Below are positions 9,598-18,674 of a stretch of DNA of 43,338 bases, in pieces. The notes beneath the pieces were generated by a model that was not told where the DNA came from, ran no database searches, and worked only from the letters and a program-made list of their open reading frames with translations. The position numbers were made by a program, and so were the translations under genes. The stretch covers positions 1 through 43,338 of the forward strand of contig JAURYI010000005.1 in the NCBI GenBank assembly GCA_030654015.1. The letters run 5' to 3'. Positions within the stretch are counted from its first letter, which is position 1; every line of letters starts with the position of its first letter. Source of the DNA: Methylococcales bacterium (GTDB lineage Bacteria > Pseudomonadota > Gammaproteobacteria > Methylococcales > Methylomonadaceae).

Positions 9598-10491
9598 ATG
9601 ACCGCTACCGATACACTTTATCAATCAGAACTGCCTTCTTTAACACTCATAGCGCGTGGCAAAGTGCGTGATATTTACGCCATTGACGACGACACCATGC
9701 TGATAGTCGCCACCGACAGACTGTCTGCATTTGATGTCATTCTGCCAGACCCGATTCCCAACAAAGGACGCGTATTAACCAGCATCTCCAACTTCTGGTT
9801 TAAAAAAATGCAGCACGTCATGCCCAACCACATCACCAACATCCCCCTAGAACAAGTCATCCCCAACGCCGAAGAACGCGCCCCGATTGAAGGACGCGCG
9901 GTGGTTGTTAAACGCCTGAACCCACTGCCAGTTGAAGCCATTGTACGCGGTTATTTAATCGGCTCAGGCTGGAAAGACTACCAGCAAACAGGCGCGATAT
10001 GTGGCATTCAACTCCCCGCAGGCTTACAACAAGCCCAGCAACTGCCCGAACCCATCTACACCCCATCAACCAAAGCCGCCGTTGACCAACACGATGAAAA
10101 CGTCTCGTTTGAACACACCGTCGCATTAATGGGACAGGATTTAGCCGAACAAGTGCGCGATGCCAGTTTAAAACTCTACAAAGAAGCCGCCAGCTACGCC
10201 AAAGAACGCGGCATTATTATCGCCGACACCAAATTTGAATTCGGCGTGGATAAAGCAGGTACGTTATATTTAATTGACGAAGCCCTAACGCCCGACTCCT
10301 CACGTTTCTGGCCAGTCGATGAATACCAAGTCGGCATCAGCCCACCCAGTTTCGACAAACAATATGTCCGCGATTATTTAGAAACCTTGGACTGGGATAA
10401 AAAAATCCCCGCACCCACATTACCCGCCGAAGTCGCCGAATACTGCGCGGCAAAATATCGCGAAGCGGAATTGCGTTTAACACAAGCCTAA
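9598..10491 (+). CDS. purC: Phosphoribosylaminoimidazole-succinocarboxamide synthase
   Basis: SAICAR synthase joins CAIR and aspartate with ATP in de novo purine synthesis. The 297-residue length is that of the longer (yeast Ade1-like) class rather than the roughly 240-residue E. coli type. Recognisable blocks are [65 protein letters not shown] and [15 protein letters not shown]. It is complete. A ribosome-binding sequence CGAGGA lies before the ATG. A perfect palindrome follows the stop; no other pur gene is adjacent. Confidence 0.97.
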   Translation: MTATDTLYQSELPSLTLIARGKVRDIYAIDDDTMLIVATDRLSAFDVILPDPIPNKGRVLTSISNFWFKKMQHVMPNHITNIPLEQVIPNAEERAPIEGRAVVVKRLNPLPVEAIVRGYLIGSGWKDYQQTGAICGIQLPAGLQQAQQLPEPIYTPSTKAAVDQHDENVSFEHTVALMGQDLAEQVRDASLKLYKEAASYAKERGIIIADTKFEFGVDKAGTLYLIDEALTPDSSRFWPVDEYQVGISPPSFDKQYVRDYLETLDWDKKIPAPTLPAEVAEYCAAKYREAELRLTQA

Positions 10492-10501
10492 TCAGCAACA
10501 C

Positions 10502-10534
10502 AAACCTGCGAGGTTTTTAAAACCTCGCAGGTTT
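10502..10534. repeat. Perfect palindrome after purC, same core as the MITE-like element
   Basis: A 16-bp stem AAACCTGCGAGGTTTT pairs exactly with its complement around one T. The core ACCTGCGAGGTTTT recurs in the elements at 30087-30119 and 43271-43302, but here without their flanking arms. It starts 10 bases after the purC stop and may end its transcript. Confidence 0.7.
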
Positions 10535-10661
10535 ATCATTAAGCGCGTAGAGCAAAATAGCGACGCGACTTCCACCGATTGTTTTTTGGTATTACCATGC
10601 GGTGCAATACAGTTATCAGCTATTGCGCCTTACGCGCTTTTCATTAATTACATACTCAGTC

Positions 10662-12404
10662 ATGTCCATTCAAGCTATTAATCAATACCACAACGCCATT
10701 CATAAAATATATCAATTCAGTGGTCAAAGCCATGAACAGGCAATAAAAAATGAATTTCAAAAACTCATTAACCATTATTGTGAAAAGTGGCATTTATTGA
10801 TTGTTAGTGAAATAAATATTAAAAATAAATAAGGTGTTTTAATTCGTCCCGATGGTATTGTTAAAAATAACTTAAGGCTGGATTGCGGCTATTGGGAAAG
10901 TAAAGCCAATGTTGATTTAGATAAAGAAATTAATAATAAAATTAATGCGGGCTATCCATTAACTAACACGCTATTTCAGGATGATAAAAATGCGATTCTT
11001 TATCAAAATGACCAGATTTATTTAAAAACCAGCTTAAATGATGAGCGCGAACTCGATAAATTATTAACGCAATTTGTCAGTTATGAAAGCAAAGAAATAA
11101 AAGAATTTACAGCCGCTATTGAACAATTTAAACAAGATTTACCGCATATTTTAACCGCCTTGCGCGATATGATTGCCTTGCAAGAAAAGAGTAATAAAGC
11201 ATTTTTAAATGCGCGTTATGATTTTTTAATTATCTGTCAACACAGTATTAATCCTGAAATCACCCTGAGTGATGTTAATGAAATGCTATTGCAGCATATA
11301 TTAACCGAAGAAATTTTTACCAGTATTTTTAGTGATTCACAATTTCACCGTGAAAATAATATTGCCAAAGAACTCTATAAAGTCGAATCGACGTTTTTTA
11401 ATGGCACTACTAAACGCAATATTTTGGGTGTAATTTCACATTATTACACCGTGATTAAACACCGCGCGGCGGCGATTGCCGACCATCACGACAAACAAGT
11501 ATTTTTAAAAGTGATTTATGAGAATTTTTATAAAGCCTATAATCCAAAAGCCGCCGATAGATTGGGCATAGTTTATACGCCGCATGAAATTGTCCAGTTT
11601 CAAATTGAAAGCGTGGATTATTTACTGGAAAAGCATTTTAAAAAATCCTTAGCCGATGAAGGCATTAAAATTTTAGACCCGTGTACAGGTACAGGGACTT
11701 ATTTATGCGATTTGATTGATTATTTACCCGCGCACCGTTTAGCGTATAAATATAAAAACGATATGTTTGCCAATGAATTAGGTTTGTTGTCTTATTATAT
11801 TGCCAACTTAAATATTGAATATACTTATCAGCAAAAAATGGGGCAGTATGAAGAATTTAATCATATTTGCTGGGTAGACACTTTAGATAATACGGGCTTT
11901 GGTTTAAAAGGTACAAATACCGATTTATTTGGTTTGAGCGTGGAAAATACCGAGCGGATTAGAGAGCAGAATAGTCATAAAATATCAGTAATTATTGGTA
12001 ATCCACCCTATAACGCGAAACAAGAAAATTACAATTTACAAAATGCTAACCGTTTTTACAAAGAGATTGATAGTCGCATTAAAAATAGTTATATAAAACA
12101 AGGGACGGCACAAAATCAAATTGTTGTTTATGATATGTACACGCGATTTTTACGGTGGGCAACGGATAGATTAAAAGAAGATGGTATTATTTCTTTTATT
12201 ATTAATCGTAGTTTTATTGATAGTCGTACTTTTGATGGTTTTAGAAAATGTTTAGCCGAAGAGTTTGATTTTGTTTATATAGTTGATACCCAGAGCGATG
12301 TACGCAAAAATCCGAAAATATCAGGCACTAAACATAATGTGTTTGGTATTCAAACAGGTGTGGCAGTATTATTTTTAGTAAAAAAGAAAGATAGTATGCA
12401 CTGA
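10662..12404 (+). pseudogene. Type ISP-like N6-adenine DNA methyltransferase, 5' part, with in-frame stop
   Basis: Translation from the ATG at 10662 (MSIQAINQYHNAIHKIYQF) runs 56 codons to TAA at 10830-10832. The same frame then continues without any shift as GVLIRPDGIVKNNLRLDCGY and onward for 523 codons. The whole matches the N-terminal and methyltransferase parts of type ISP/single-chain restriction-modification enzymes: SAM motif DPCTGTGTY, catalytic NPPY, and blocks HRENNIAKELYK and RLGIVYTPHEIVQF. The reading ends at 12404, where the insertion carrying the GIY-YIG gene begins; the gene resumes at 13021. No helicase or nuclease motif was found in the visible parts. A shorter protein could start at TTG 11160 or ATG 11169 and keep the methyltransferase motifs, but it would lack the N-terminal region and the C-terminal part. 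Confidence 0.8.
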
Positions 12405-12421
12405 GGTACTATTAAATTAAG

Positions 12422-12505
12422 CTTATTATTTTTCTCCGTTCGTCCTGAGCTTGTCGAAGCCTGTCATGAGCTTGTCGAATGGGATGAATGGAGAAAAATA
12501 ATAAG
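12422..12505. repeat. Hairpin 1 of the GIY-YIG element
   Basis: The 16-bp arm CTTATTATTTTTCTCC (12422-12437) pairs perfectly with 12490-12505. The next 8 bases (GTTCGTCC / GGATGAAT) pair with two wobble positions. The loop holds two copies of GAGCTTGTCGAA. Confidence 0.85.
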
Positions 12506-12545
12506 TAACAAGCAAAGTCTAAAATTTATAAAAAGGATAAATAAA

Positions 12546-12830
12546 ATGTTTTGGGTTTATATTTTGCGCTGTGCTGATGATAGTTATTACACTGGACATA
12601 CAGATAATCTTGAAATGCGTATTGGTCAACATCAAACAGGAGAATGCGCGGGTTATACCTCAACGCGCCGCCCGTTAGAACATATCTGGTCACAAGAGTT
12701 TCCTACTCGAATAGAGGCTTTATCAGCCGAGAGACAAATTAAGGGCTGGAGTCGCAAGAAGAAAGAAGCCATGATGCGGGGTGATTGGGCAGAAGTCTCT
12801 CGTTTGGCTAAAAGCAAATCTCGAACGTAG
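12546..12830 (+). CDS. Small GIY-YIG nuclease family protein (YhbQ/UPF0213-like)
   Basis: The 94-residue protein consists almost entirely of a GIY-YIG domain. It opens with FWVYILRC, the second half of the motif reads YYTGHT (Tyr-Thr-Gly in place of YIG), and it has the conserved arginine in MRIGQH and ERQIKGWSRKKKEAM with the catalytic-type glutamate. Such nucleases cut one DNA strand through the GIY-YIG tyrosine and a metal-bound glutamate. No DNA-binding domain of homing-endonuclease length is attached. A purine-rich AAAAGGATAA precedes the ATG. It lies in the same orientation as the interrupted methyltransferase gene and is bracketed by hairpins on both sides. Related small GIY-YIG genes are, in my memory, often found beside the CTGAGCTTGTCGAAG repeat; activity on that repeat is inference. 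Confidence 0.9.
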   Translation: MFWVYILRCADDSYYTGHTDNLEMRIGQHQTGECAGYTSTRRPLEHIWSQEFPTRIEALSAERQIKGWSRKKKEAMMRGDWAEVSRLAKSKSRT

Positions 12831-12839
12831 TTATCTGCC

Positions 12840-12906
12840 CACCGTTAATAATTTTTCCATTCACCCTTCGACAAGCTCAGGGCGAACGGAAAAATTATTA
12901 ACGGTG
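12840..12906. repeat. Hairpin 2 of the GIY-YIG element
   Basis: The 19-bp arm CACCGTTAATAATTTTTCC (12840-12858) pairs perfectly with 12888-12906, followed by ATTCACCC / GGGCGAAC with two wobbles. The loop core is CTTCGACAAGCTCAG, so this copy is inverted relative to hairpins 1 and 3. Confidence 0.85.
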
Positions 12907-12926
12907 AACAACTGTTATAAATCGCT

Positions 12927-12993
12927 ACTGTCATTCAGTTAAACCGTTCGTGCTGAGCTTGTCGAAGCATGAATGGTTTAACTGAATGATAGT
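12927..12993. repeat. Hairpin 3 of the GIY-YIG element
   Basis: The arm at 12927-12945 pairs with 12975-12993 at 18 of 19 positions, followed by GTTCGTGC / GCATGAAT with wobbles. The core is CTGAGCTTGTCGAAG. The outer arm is unrelated in sequence to those of hairpins 1 and 2. Confidence 0.85.
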
Positions 12994-13020
12994 AACAACA
13001 ACTATATTTTATTTAATTAA

Positions 13021-14301
13021 ATGACTAAAAAAGCAGAGATTTATTATTTTACTTTGACCGATGAATTACCCCGCGAAGATAAATTAGCGTGGTTTAAAAA
13101 CACACGGTTTACCAATATTGATTTTGATAAAATTAATCCTGATGATAAAGGAAATTGGCTTAATTTAACGGATAATGATTTTGATGGTTTATTGCCTGTG
13201 TGTGATAAAGACGTTAAAGCGGGTAAAGGTGAACAGGCTATTTTTAAGATGTTTTCAAATGGTGTTGCTACACATAGAGACGAATGGGTTTATGATTTTG
13301 ACAAAAATAACTTAGAAAATAAAATTATTTTTTTTATTGAAATTTATCAAGAAACATTAAAGAACTCTAGTTTTAAAGATAAGAATTTAATTTCATGGGA
13401 TTCTGAATTAGATAGTTATGCTAAACGGACTATTGAAAAAAAATTTGAAGAAAATAATATTGTAGAAAGTATTTACAGACCTTTTATGAAGAAATTTTTT
13501 TATTTTGATAAACATTTCAATGGAAGAACTTATCAATGGGGTAAAATAATTGGAAAGAACATAAAAATAATTGGATTTATTTCTGGTATAGCAAAGCCTT
13601 TTTCAACTTTAGCATTAAGTACTATTTCTGATTTGAATATGTTAAGTCCTGCTGCTGGTGGTACTCAATGCCTACCTTTATACATTTACGACAAAGACGG
13701 CAACCCACACGATAATATAACCGACTGGGCATTAAGCCAATTTCAAAATCATTACATTAGGACTGGCAGTCCTGAAATCAATAAACTGGATATATTCCAT
13801 TATGTCTACGCTGTATTACATAATCCTGCTTATCGTGAAAAATACGAACAAAATTTAAAACGTGAATTCCCGCGCATTCCGTTTTATGATGATTTTGAAC
13901 AATGGACAGAATGGGGCAAACAATTAATGGATTTACATTTGAATTATGAAACTGTCGAAAAATATCCGTTAAAACGACTAAACACGCCGCCAATCGTAAA
14001 GCCTAAAGCTAAATTAAAAGCTGATAAAATAAACAGAGTTATTCAATTAGATGATAATACCAGTTTAAGCGGTATTCCATTATCAGCGTGGGAATATAAA
14101 TTAGGCAATCGAAGCGCGTTAGAATGGGTATTGGATCAATATAAAGAAAAGAAACCGAAAGACCCCACAATTGCGGAAAAATTTAATAATTACCGTTTTT
14201 CTGATTATAAAGAGCAGGTGATTGAATTATTAATGCGGGTGTGTACGGTGTCGGTGGAAACGATGAAAATTATTGAGGCAATGAAAAATAGGCGCGAATA
14301 A
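13021..14301 (+). pseudogene. Type ISP-like DNA methyltransferase/restriction enzyme, 3' part
   Basis: The 426 codons continue the methyltransferase gene interrupted at 12404. The part begins AEIYYFTLTDELPREDKLAWF and contains NWLNLTDNDFDGLLPVCDK, GEQAIFKMFSNGVATHRDEWVYDF, a likely target-recognition region with SIYRPFMKKFFYFDKHF, and the C-terminal block YAVLHNPAYREKYEQNLKRE, all family features of the enzyme's C-terminal half. The ATG at 13021 follows an AT-rich stretch without a clear ribosome-binding site. The AT-rich composition matches the 5' part. If made as a separate protein it could still dock to the methyltransferase half, but I regard the gene as broken. A hairpin over its stop codon ends the transcript. 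Confidence 0.8.
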
Positions 14302-14310
14302 ATTCGCGCC
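14291..14310. terminator. Hairpin between convergent genes
   Basis: GGCGCGAA and TTCGCGCC form a perfect 8-bp stem around TAAA, which contains the stop codon of the upstream gene. It lies 8 bases from the stop of the convergent penicillin-binding protein gene and probably ends transcription both ways. Confidence 0.6.
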
Positions 14311-14317
14311 CACTTTA

Positions 14318-17300
14318 TTAAAGCGTTTTCGTCTGTTTAACCGCTATTGAGATGGGCAACACCACTACTTCATTATCAGGTGTTGATTTTATTAACGGTT
14401 CTAAGGTGGGGGCGAGCGATCTTAATATCTGCACGGGCAGGGAGCTGGTGAAGTGGTAGTTGCCTGCGTTTTCGCCTTCTACATAGGCGGTGATAACTCC
14501 GAAAAACCGTTCGCCGATGAAGAAGGTAAACACGGCGGCGCGGCTGATAAATTTGGATTCGATTAAGCGTCCGCCTGCACCCCAGATTTCTTTGCGGTGA
14601 TCGCCTGTGCCTGTTTTGCCGCCGATGGTGAGCGGTTTGCCGTCGGCATCGTGGAATGCGCCATGCACTCGTGAGGCGGTGCCGCCTTCGACAACACCTA
14701 TCATGGCACTGCGTGCCGCTTTGGCAATTTCAGCGGGAAACATCCGCCGCCCGCGAGACGGGGATTTGTCCATTAAGGTTTCGTAAGGCGTACCTTCGGC
14801 AAAATGCAGGCTTTGAAAACGCACTACGGGTAATTTAATGCCGTCATTTAATAAGATGCCTGTCAATTCGGCTAAGGCGGCGGGTCTGTCACCTGATGCA
14901 CCGATGGCGGTGGCATAAGAGGGCGTTAATGCGCCGAATGGGTAGCCTAGGCGTTTCCATGCGTGGTGAATTTCTTTGAAGGCTTCTTGTTCCAGTAAGG
15001 TCATGATGCGTCGTTGTTGGGCATTATGACGGTGACTGCTGAACAGCCAACGGTAGACATTTTGCCGTTGTTCGGCACTGGCGGCTAATGCCTGATCCAG
15101 TGTCGCACCTGTGTTGGTGGTCAGGTAACGCACCAGCCATAATTCCAACGGGTGAATTTTGGTGATGTAGCCTTGGTCTTGCAGGTCAAATTTTTCTATC
15201 GAGTATTTATCATACAGCGATTGAATATTCTCACCTGCTAACGCCGATTTACTTAAATGCAGGGTCAGGAAAGCTTCCAACTGTTCGATGCTACGGTTGG
15301 GATACACGGAGCGGTATAACATGGTTTGCCGTGCGGGGTTGGCAAGTACCCGTTGGCTGAGCATTTCCAAGGCTTGTTGTGCGGATTTTTCTTTGTAACG
15401 GGTATAAAAACGCTGTAGATAGACCCGTCCTTCTTTGTCGGCGAATTGTTGTAAATATTCTTTGCGTTTGGGGTCATCGGGGCTTTCCAGCCAGCGGGCG
15501 ATGCCTTCGGGGCGGTACAGGTGGTAATACACTTCTTCACGCATCATGCGAATGAAAACGAGGTTGACGGAATCACGCAGAGCCTGACGCACGGTCAGGA
15601 TTTTACCGTTATCCGTTTTGCTGAAATTGCTGAATGTGTGTATGCCGCCGCCTGTGAAAAAGGCTTCACCTGGACTGGCGGAGTATTTTCTGTTCAAGGC
15701 GGCATCCAGCAATTCTTCCAAGCTGATTTTAGGATTGGCGCGTAGTTGTTCGATGACCCACGCGGATAAATAATCACGCGGATGGATGTCGAGTTGACTG
15801 AGTTCCTGTGCGGACTGGTTTTTATAGCGTTTATAGACATCGGTGATGATTTCCAGATAATGCACCATTGTCCGTAATTTGGCAGTAGAACCCAAGTCTA
15901 TGCGGATGCCTTCGTTGATGTCTAAGGGGTTGTCGTAGTTGTCGGTTTGTACGCGCAATAAATTACCGATTTTGTTACGTTCAAACAGCATTAAGCTGTA
16001 GGTGACGGGTGATAAATCGACGTTGCCGCTTAACATTTTTTTGCCGAAAATGCCGATTGATTGGGCTTCTGCCGATTGGTTCAGGCTGCGTAATTCGGCA
16101 GTCACGCCTTGTTGGGTTTTAAAATCCAGCGTGGTTTTAGCAGTTAAATCAATGCGATCCAGTTCATAGTTGGATTTTGCGCCCAGCATTTTAGCAAGGC
16201 GGGTGCGCAGTACGGCTTGAGTTTTCTTTTCAGTGACGAATGGAGTGGTGTCGCTGTCCATTTTAGAGCTGCGGGCGACCGATACTTTTAGCGTGGCATC
16301 ACGCAATGTAGGCGAGATAACGCCTTGTTCTGCCATCAGGCGTAAGTAACTGTCGGTCAGATTTTGCAGGGCATCAAAGCCTTTGCCGAGAAAATAGGAC
16401 GGTCTGCGTTGCGAAAGCAATATGTTCAGCACTTGGCGGTAGATTTGCGCCTGTTGCCGACTGATGTTGGTTTGGGCATTGAGTTCCTGTTGGCTGAGCA
16501 AACGATTGACTTCATTAAAATCAGTACCGAACCATGCGGATAAGCCATCACCCAAACCGTGTACTTCACCTAATTTTGGGGTCGCCGCCAGCGGCATGGA
16601 ATTTAGATAAGACAGGGCAATTTCCTGACGCATAGCGCGGGTATCTTGTCCTTTCATATAGGCGCGTAATGATGCCGTACCCATTTGATGAAATTTATCG
16701 GTCATCGAGTTGGTAAAGCCATTGGGCGAATGGCGGTATTTTTCCAGTTGGGTTGCCAGTGTGCTACCACCTGCAACATTGCCCGTTGCGCCGATTTTAT
16801 GCGCCATCATTTGCAAGGCGGCAAAGCCTAATCTGTCCCATTCAATAGCTGGATTAACCTGTGCATTCTGTTCACTCAACAATTCCCGATTTTCTATATA
16901 TAGCAATGTTTGTAAAATCAGCGGCGGAATAGTGTCAAAATTCGGATAATTGAACGCAGGGTAGGCGGTATTAAAAATCACTTCGCCAGTTTTATCGGTA
17001 ATGTTCAAGCCTGCTTGGGATTTTTCGTGATAAATGGTGAATAAGCCATAATCATCAGCCAATTGCATCATCATTGGCGATACTGCCGCTTGTGCAGTAA
17101 TGCGAAAACCGAGTTTGGTCAACCGATTGATTTCGTCAGGCAGCAGGGTATAACCAAGCCGCTGGTCGTAAGGCCCTGCTTCGGGATAACGAATAGAGGT
17201 GCTGGGGCCTGACTCAAGTTTGTAACTGAGTTGTTTGCTGATTTCAGACAGATAACGCGCCTGATATTTCGAGGTTTGCACTTCGTCGCGGACAAGTTTG

Positions 17301-17383
17301 CCAATCACTACGCCGATAATTATCAGCATCACAACAATGTACACAGCCAATAGTCTGTGTATGACTTGGCTAGTTTTGTCCAT
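14318..17383 (-). CDS. Class A penicillin-binding protein (GT51 transglycosylase and transpeptidase)
   Basis: The 1021-residue protein has one N-terminal membrane anchor (about 8-30), a periplasmic GT51 glycosyltransferase domain and a penicillin-binding transpeptidase domain. GT51 signatures are IENRELL near residue 162 (the catalytic glutamate; family consensus is EDRxF, here ENREL) and AGGSTLATQLEK near 203. Transpeptidase motifs are STAK near 498, a plausible SxN at DSVNL, and GGKTGTG near 921. It should polymerise lipid II and cross-link peptidoglycan. It is longer than PBP1a/1b of E. coli, with extra sequence between the SxxK and KTG motifs, so I do not assign a symbol. It converges on the broken methyltransferase gene and is probably monocistronic; 17384-17657 shows no gene. 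Confidence 0.9.
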   Translation of the reverse strand: MDKTSQVIHRLLAVYIVVMLIIIGVVIGKLVRDEVQTSKYQARYLSEISKQLSYKLESGPSTSIRYPEAGPYDQRLGYTLLPDEINRLTKLGFRITAQAAVSPMMMQLADDYGLFTIYHEKSQAGLNITDKTGEVIFNTAYPAFNYPNFDTIPPLILQTLLYIENRELLSEQNAQVNPAIEWDRLGFAALQMMAHKIGATGNVAGGSTLATQLEKYRHSPNGFTNSMTDKFHQMGTASLRAYMKGQDTRAMRQEIALSYLNSMPLAATPKLGEVHGLGDGLSAWFGTDFNEVNRLLSQQELNAQTNISRQQAQIYRQVLNILLSQRRPSYFLGKGFDALQNLTDSYLRLMAEQGVISPTLRDATLKVSVARSSKMDSDTTPFVTEKKTQAVLRTRLAKMLGAKSNYELDRIDLTAKTTLDFKTQQGVTAELRSLNQSAEAQSIGIFGKKMLSGNVDLSPVTYSLMLFERNKIGNLLRVQTDNYDNPLDINEGIRIDLGSTAKLRTMVHYLEIITDVYKRYKNQSAQELSQLDIHPRDYLSAWVIEQLRANPKISLEELLDAALNRKYSASPGEAFFTGGGIHTFSNFSKTDNGKILTVRQALRDSVNLVFIRMMREEVYYHLYRPEGIARWLESPDDPKRKEYLQQFADKEGRVYLQRFYTRYKEKSAQQALEMLSQRVLANPARQTMLYRSVYPNRSIEQLEAFLTLHLSKSALAGENIQSLYDKYSIEKFDLQDQGYITKIHPLELWLVRYLTTNTGATLDQALAASAEQRQNVYRWLFSSHRHNAQQRRIMTLLEQEAFKEIHHAWKRLGYPFGALTPSYATAIGASGDRPAALAELTGILLNDGIKLPVVRFQSLHFAEGTPYETLMDKSPSRGRRMFPAEIAKAARSAMIGVVEGGTASRVHGAFHDADGKPLTIGGKTGTGDHRKEIWGAGGRLIESKFISRAAVFTFFIGERFFGVITAYVEGENAGNYHFTSSLPVQILRSLAPTLEPLIKSTPDNEVVVLPISIAVKQTKTL

Positions 17384-17657
17384 AGTTTGCTATTGCCATG
17401 AAATGAACAGAACTTTTTGTTCTGTTGTTGATATGAAGTAACCGCTTAGCATGATGCAAACAGATTGTTTTAAGTATTAATATCAAAATGTTGTTTTCTT
17501 TTTACTGGTGCGGTCGGACTTACAGGTGTTTGGTATAAGCACCTGCGATAATGATTTTATAGTATAGCAAACAAAAAAAATAACACTGGGAGCAGGCGAT
17601 AGATTTTGACGATGAGATGTAGCGAAATAGGTCGATATTGGGGGTAAACAGGGCTGT

Positions 17658-18674
17658 TTAACGGGTAATCGGTAGCGATGTGAACAGCAGGCAAACGGCT
17701 AATAATGTTTCCCACGCATCACCTGATTGTTGCCCTTTTATTTGCCTGTCCGCTTGGGCGGCTAACACCAGTATGCTATTTAATTGTTGCAGGTTTAAGC
17801 GGGTAAGGGCTTTATCAACCAAGGGTTTGCGTTTATCCCAGATTTGGTTGTTTCTGAATGCTGTGTCTTTATGTTGCCCGCCTGCCAGTGCCAGTTTAAT
17901 GTGAATCAAACTGCGGGCTTCGCGCGTCAATGCCCACAATATCACGGGTGCGGCGATACCTTCGGCGCGTAACGCGGCTAATATTTTAATAATACGATTG
18001 GTTTGAGCCGCCAACACCCAGTCCATTAATTTAAACACGTCGTAGCGCGAACTATCGGCAACGGCATCAGAAATTTGTGCGGTGCTTAATTGTCCCGCGC
18101 CGTATAGCACATACAGTTTAGTGATTTCCTGATCGGCGGCGAGTAAATTACCTTCAATGCGCGAAGCCAGTAATTTAATGCCGTCAGACTCGACGTGTAA
18201 ACCGCGTTGTAACAGCCGTTGTTGCAACCAGTTCAATAAATCCTGTCCGTCCAACGCCCAGACCTGAATCACCACGCCGACTTTATCAATACTTTCCAGC
18301 CAGCGGCTTTTTAAAGTGGCACTGGCGAGTTTGCCGATGCTGATGAGTAACAGTGTATCGGCGGGCAGGCGTTCACAATAAGCGGTCAGGGCTTTCGCGC
18401 CTTCCGTACCGACAGTGCTGGTGGGAATGCGCAATTCGATGATTTTTTTATCGGAAAAAATAGACATAGAATCAGCCGCTAAGGCTAACTGACTCCATGA
18501 AAAACTGGTGTCTACCGAAAAAATTTCGCGTGAATTATAGCCCGACGCGCGTGCCGTTTTGCGTATCGCATCCGCCATTTCACCCAGTTGCAACGGTTCA
18601 TCACCACTGAGGAAATAGACGGAAGCCAAGCCTTTTTGTAACGCGGCGTTCAGTTGCTCAGGCTTAAGACGCAT
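17658..18674 (-). CDS. holA: DNA polymerase III subunit delta
   Basis: The 338-residue protein is the clamp-loader delta subunit, which opens the beta clamp. It begins MRLKPEQLNAALQKGLASVYFLSGDEPLQLGE as in HolA, followed by RELRIPT-like and LLISIGKLASATLKSRW blocks and the C-terminal collar region (LNLQQLNSILVLAAQADRQIKGQ). Length matches E. coli HolA (343). Its ATG overlaps the lptE stop by one base (TAATG), so it is translationally coupled in the conserved leuS-lptE-holA order. Confidence 0.95.
   Translation of the reverse strand: MRLKPEQLNAALQKGLASVYFLSGDEPLQLGEMADAIRKTARASGYNSREIFSVDTSFSWSQLALAADSMSIFSDKKIIELRIPTSTVGTEGAKALTAYCERLPADTLLLISIGKLASATLKSRWLESIDKVGVVIQVWALDGQDLLNWLQQRLLQRGLHVESDGIKLLASRIEGNLLAADQEITKLYVLYGAGQLSTAQISDAVADSSRYDVFKLMDWVLAAQTNRIIKILAALRAEGIAAPVILWALTREARSLIHIKLALAGGQHKDTAFRNNQIWDKRKPLVDKALTRLNLQQLNSILVLAAQADRQIKGQQSGDAWETLLAVCLLFTSLPITR

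Larger units (their letters stand above)
12405..13020. mobile_element. GIY-YIG nuclease / hairpin element inserted in the methyltransferase gene
   Basis: This 616-bp block separates the two halves of one protein: FLVKKKD before it, MTKKAEIYYF after it. It consists of a hairpin (12422-12505), a GIY-YIG gene (12546-12830) and two further hairpins (12840-12906, 12927-12993). All three hairpins carry the core CTGAGCTTGTCGAAG or its complement. The exact ends are not proven. The 8-base sequence TAAAAAAG occurs at both borders (12379-12386 and 13026-13033) but joining there would not restore the frame, so it is only a weak candidate for a target duplication. Confidence 0.65.

Noticed and set aside
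12379-13033. TAAAAAAG direct repeat as target-site duplication of the GIY-YIG element
   Set aside because: The match is short and A-rich, and joining the halves there would leave the two protein parts in different frames.
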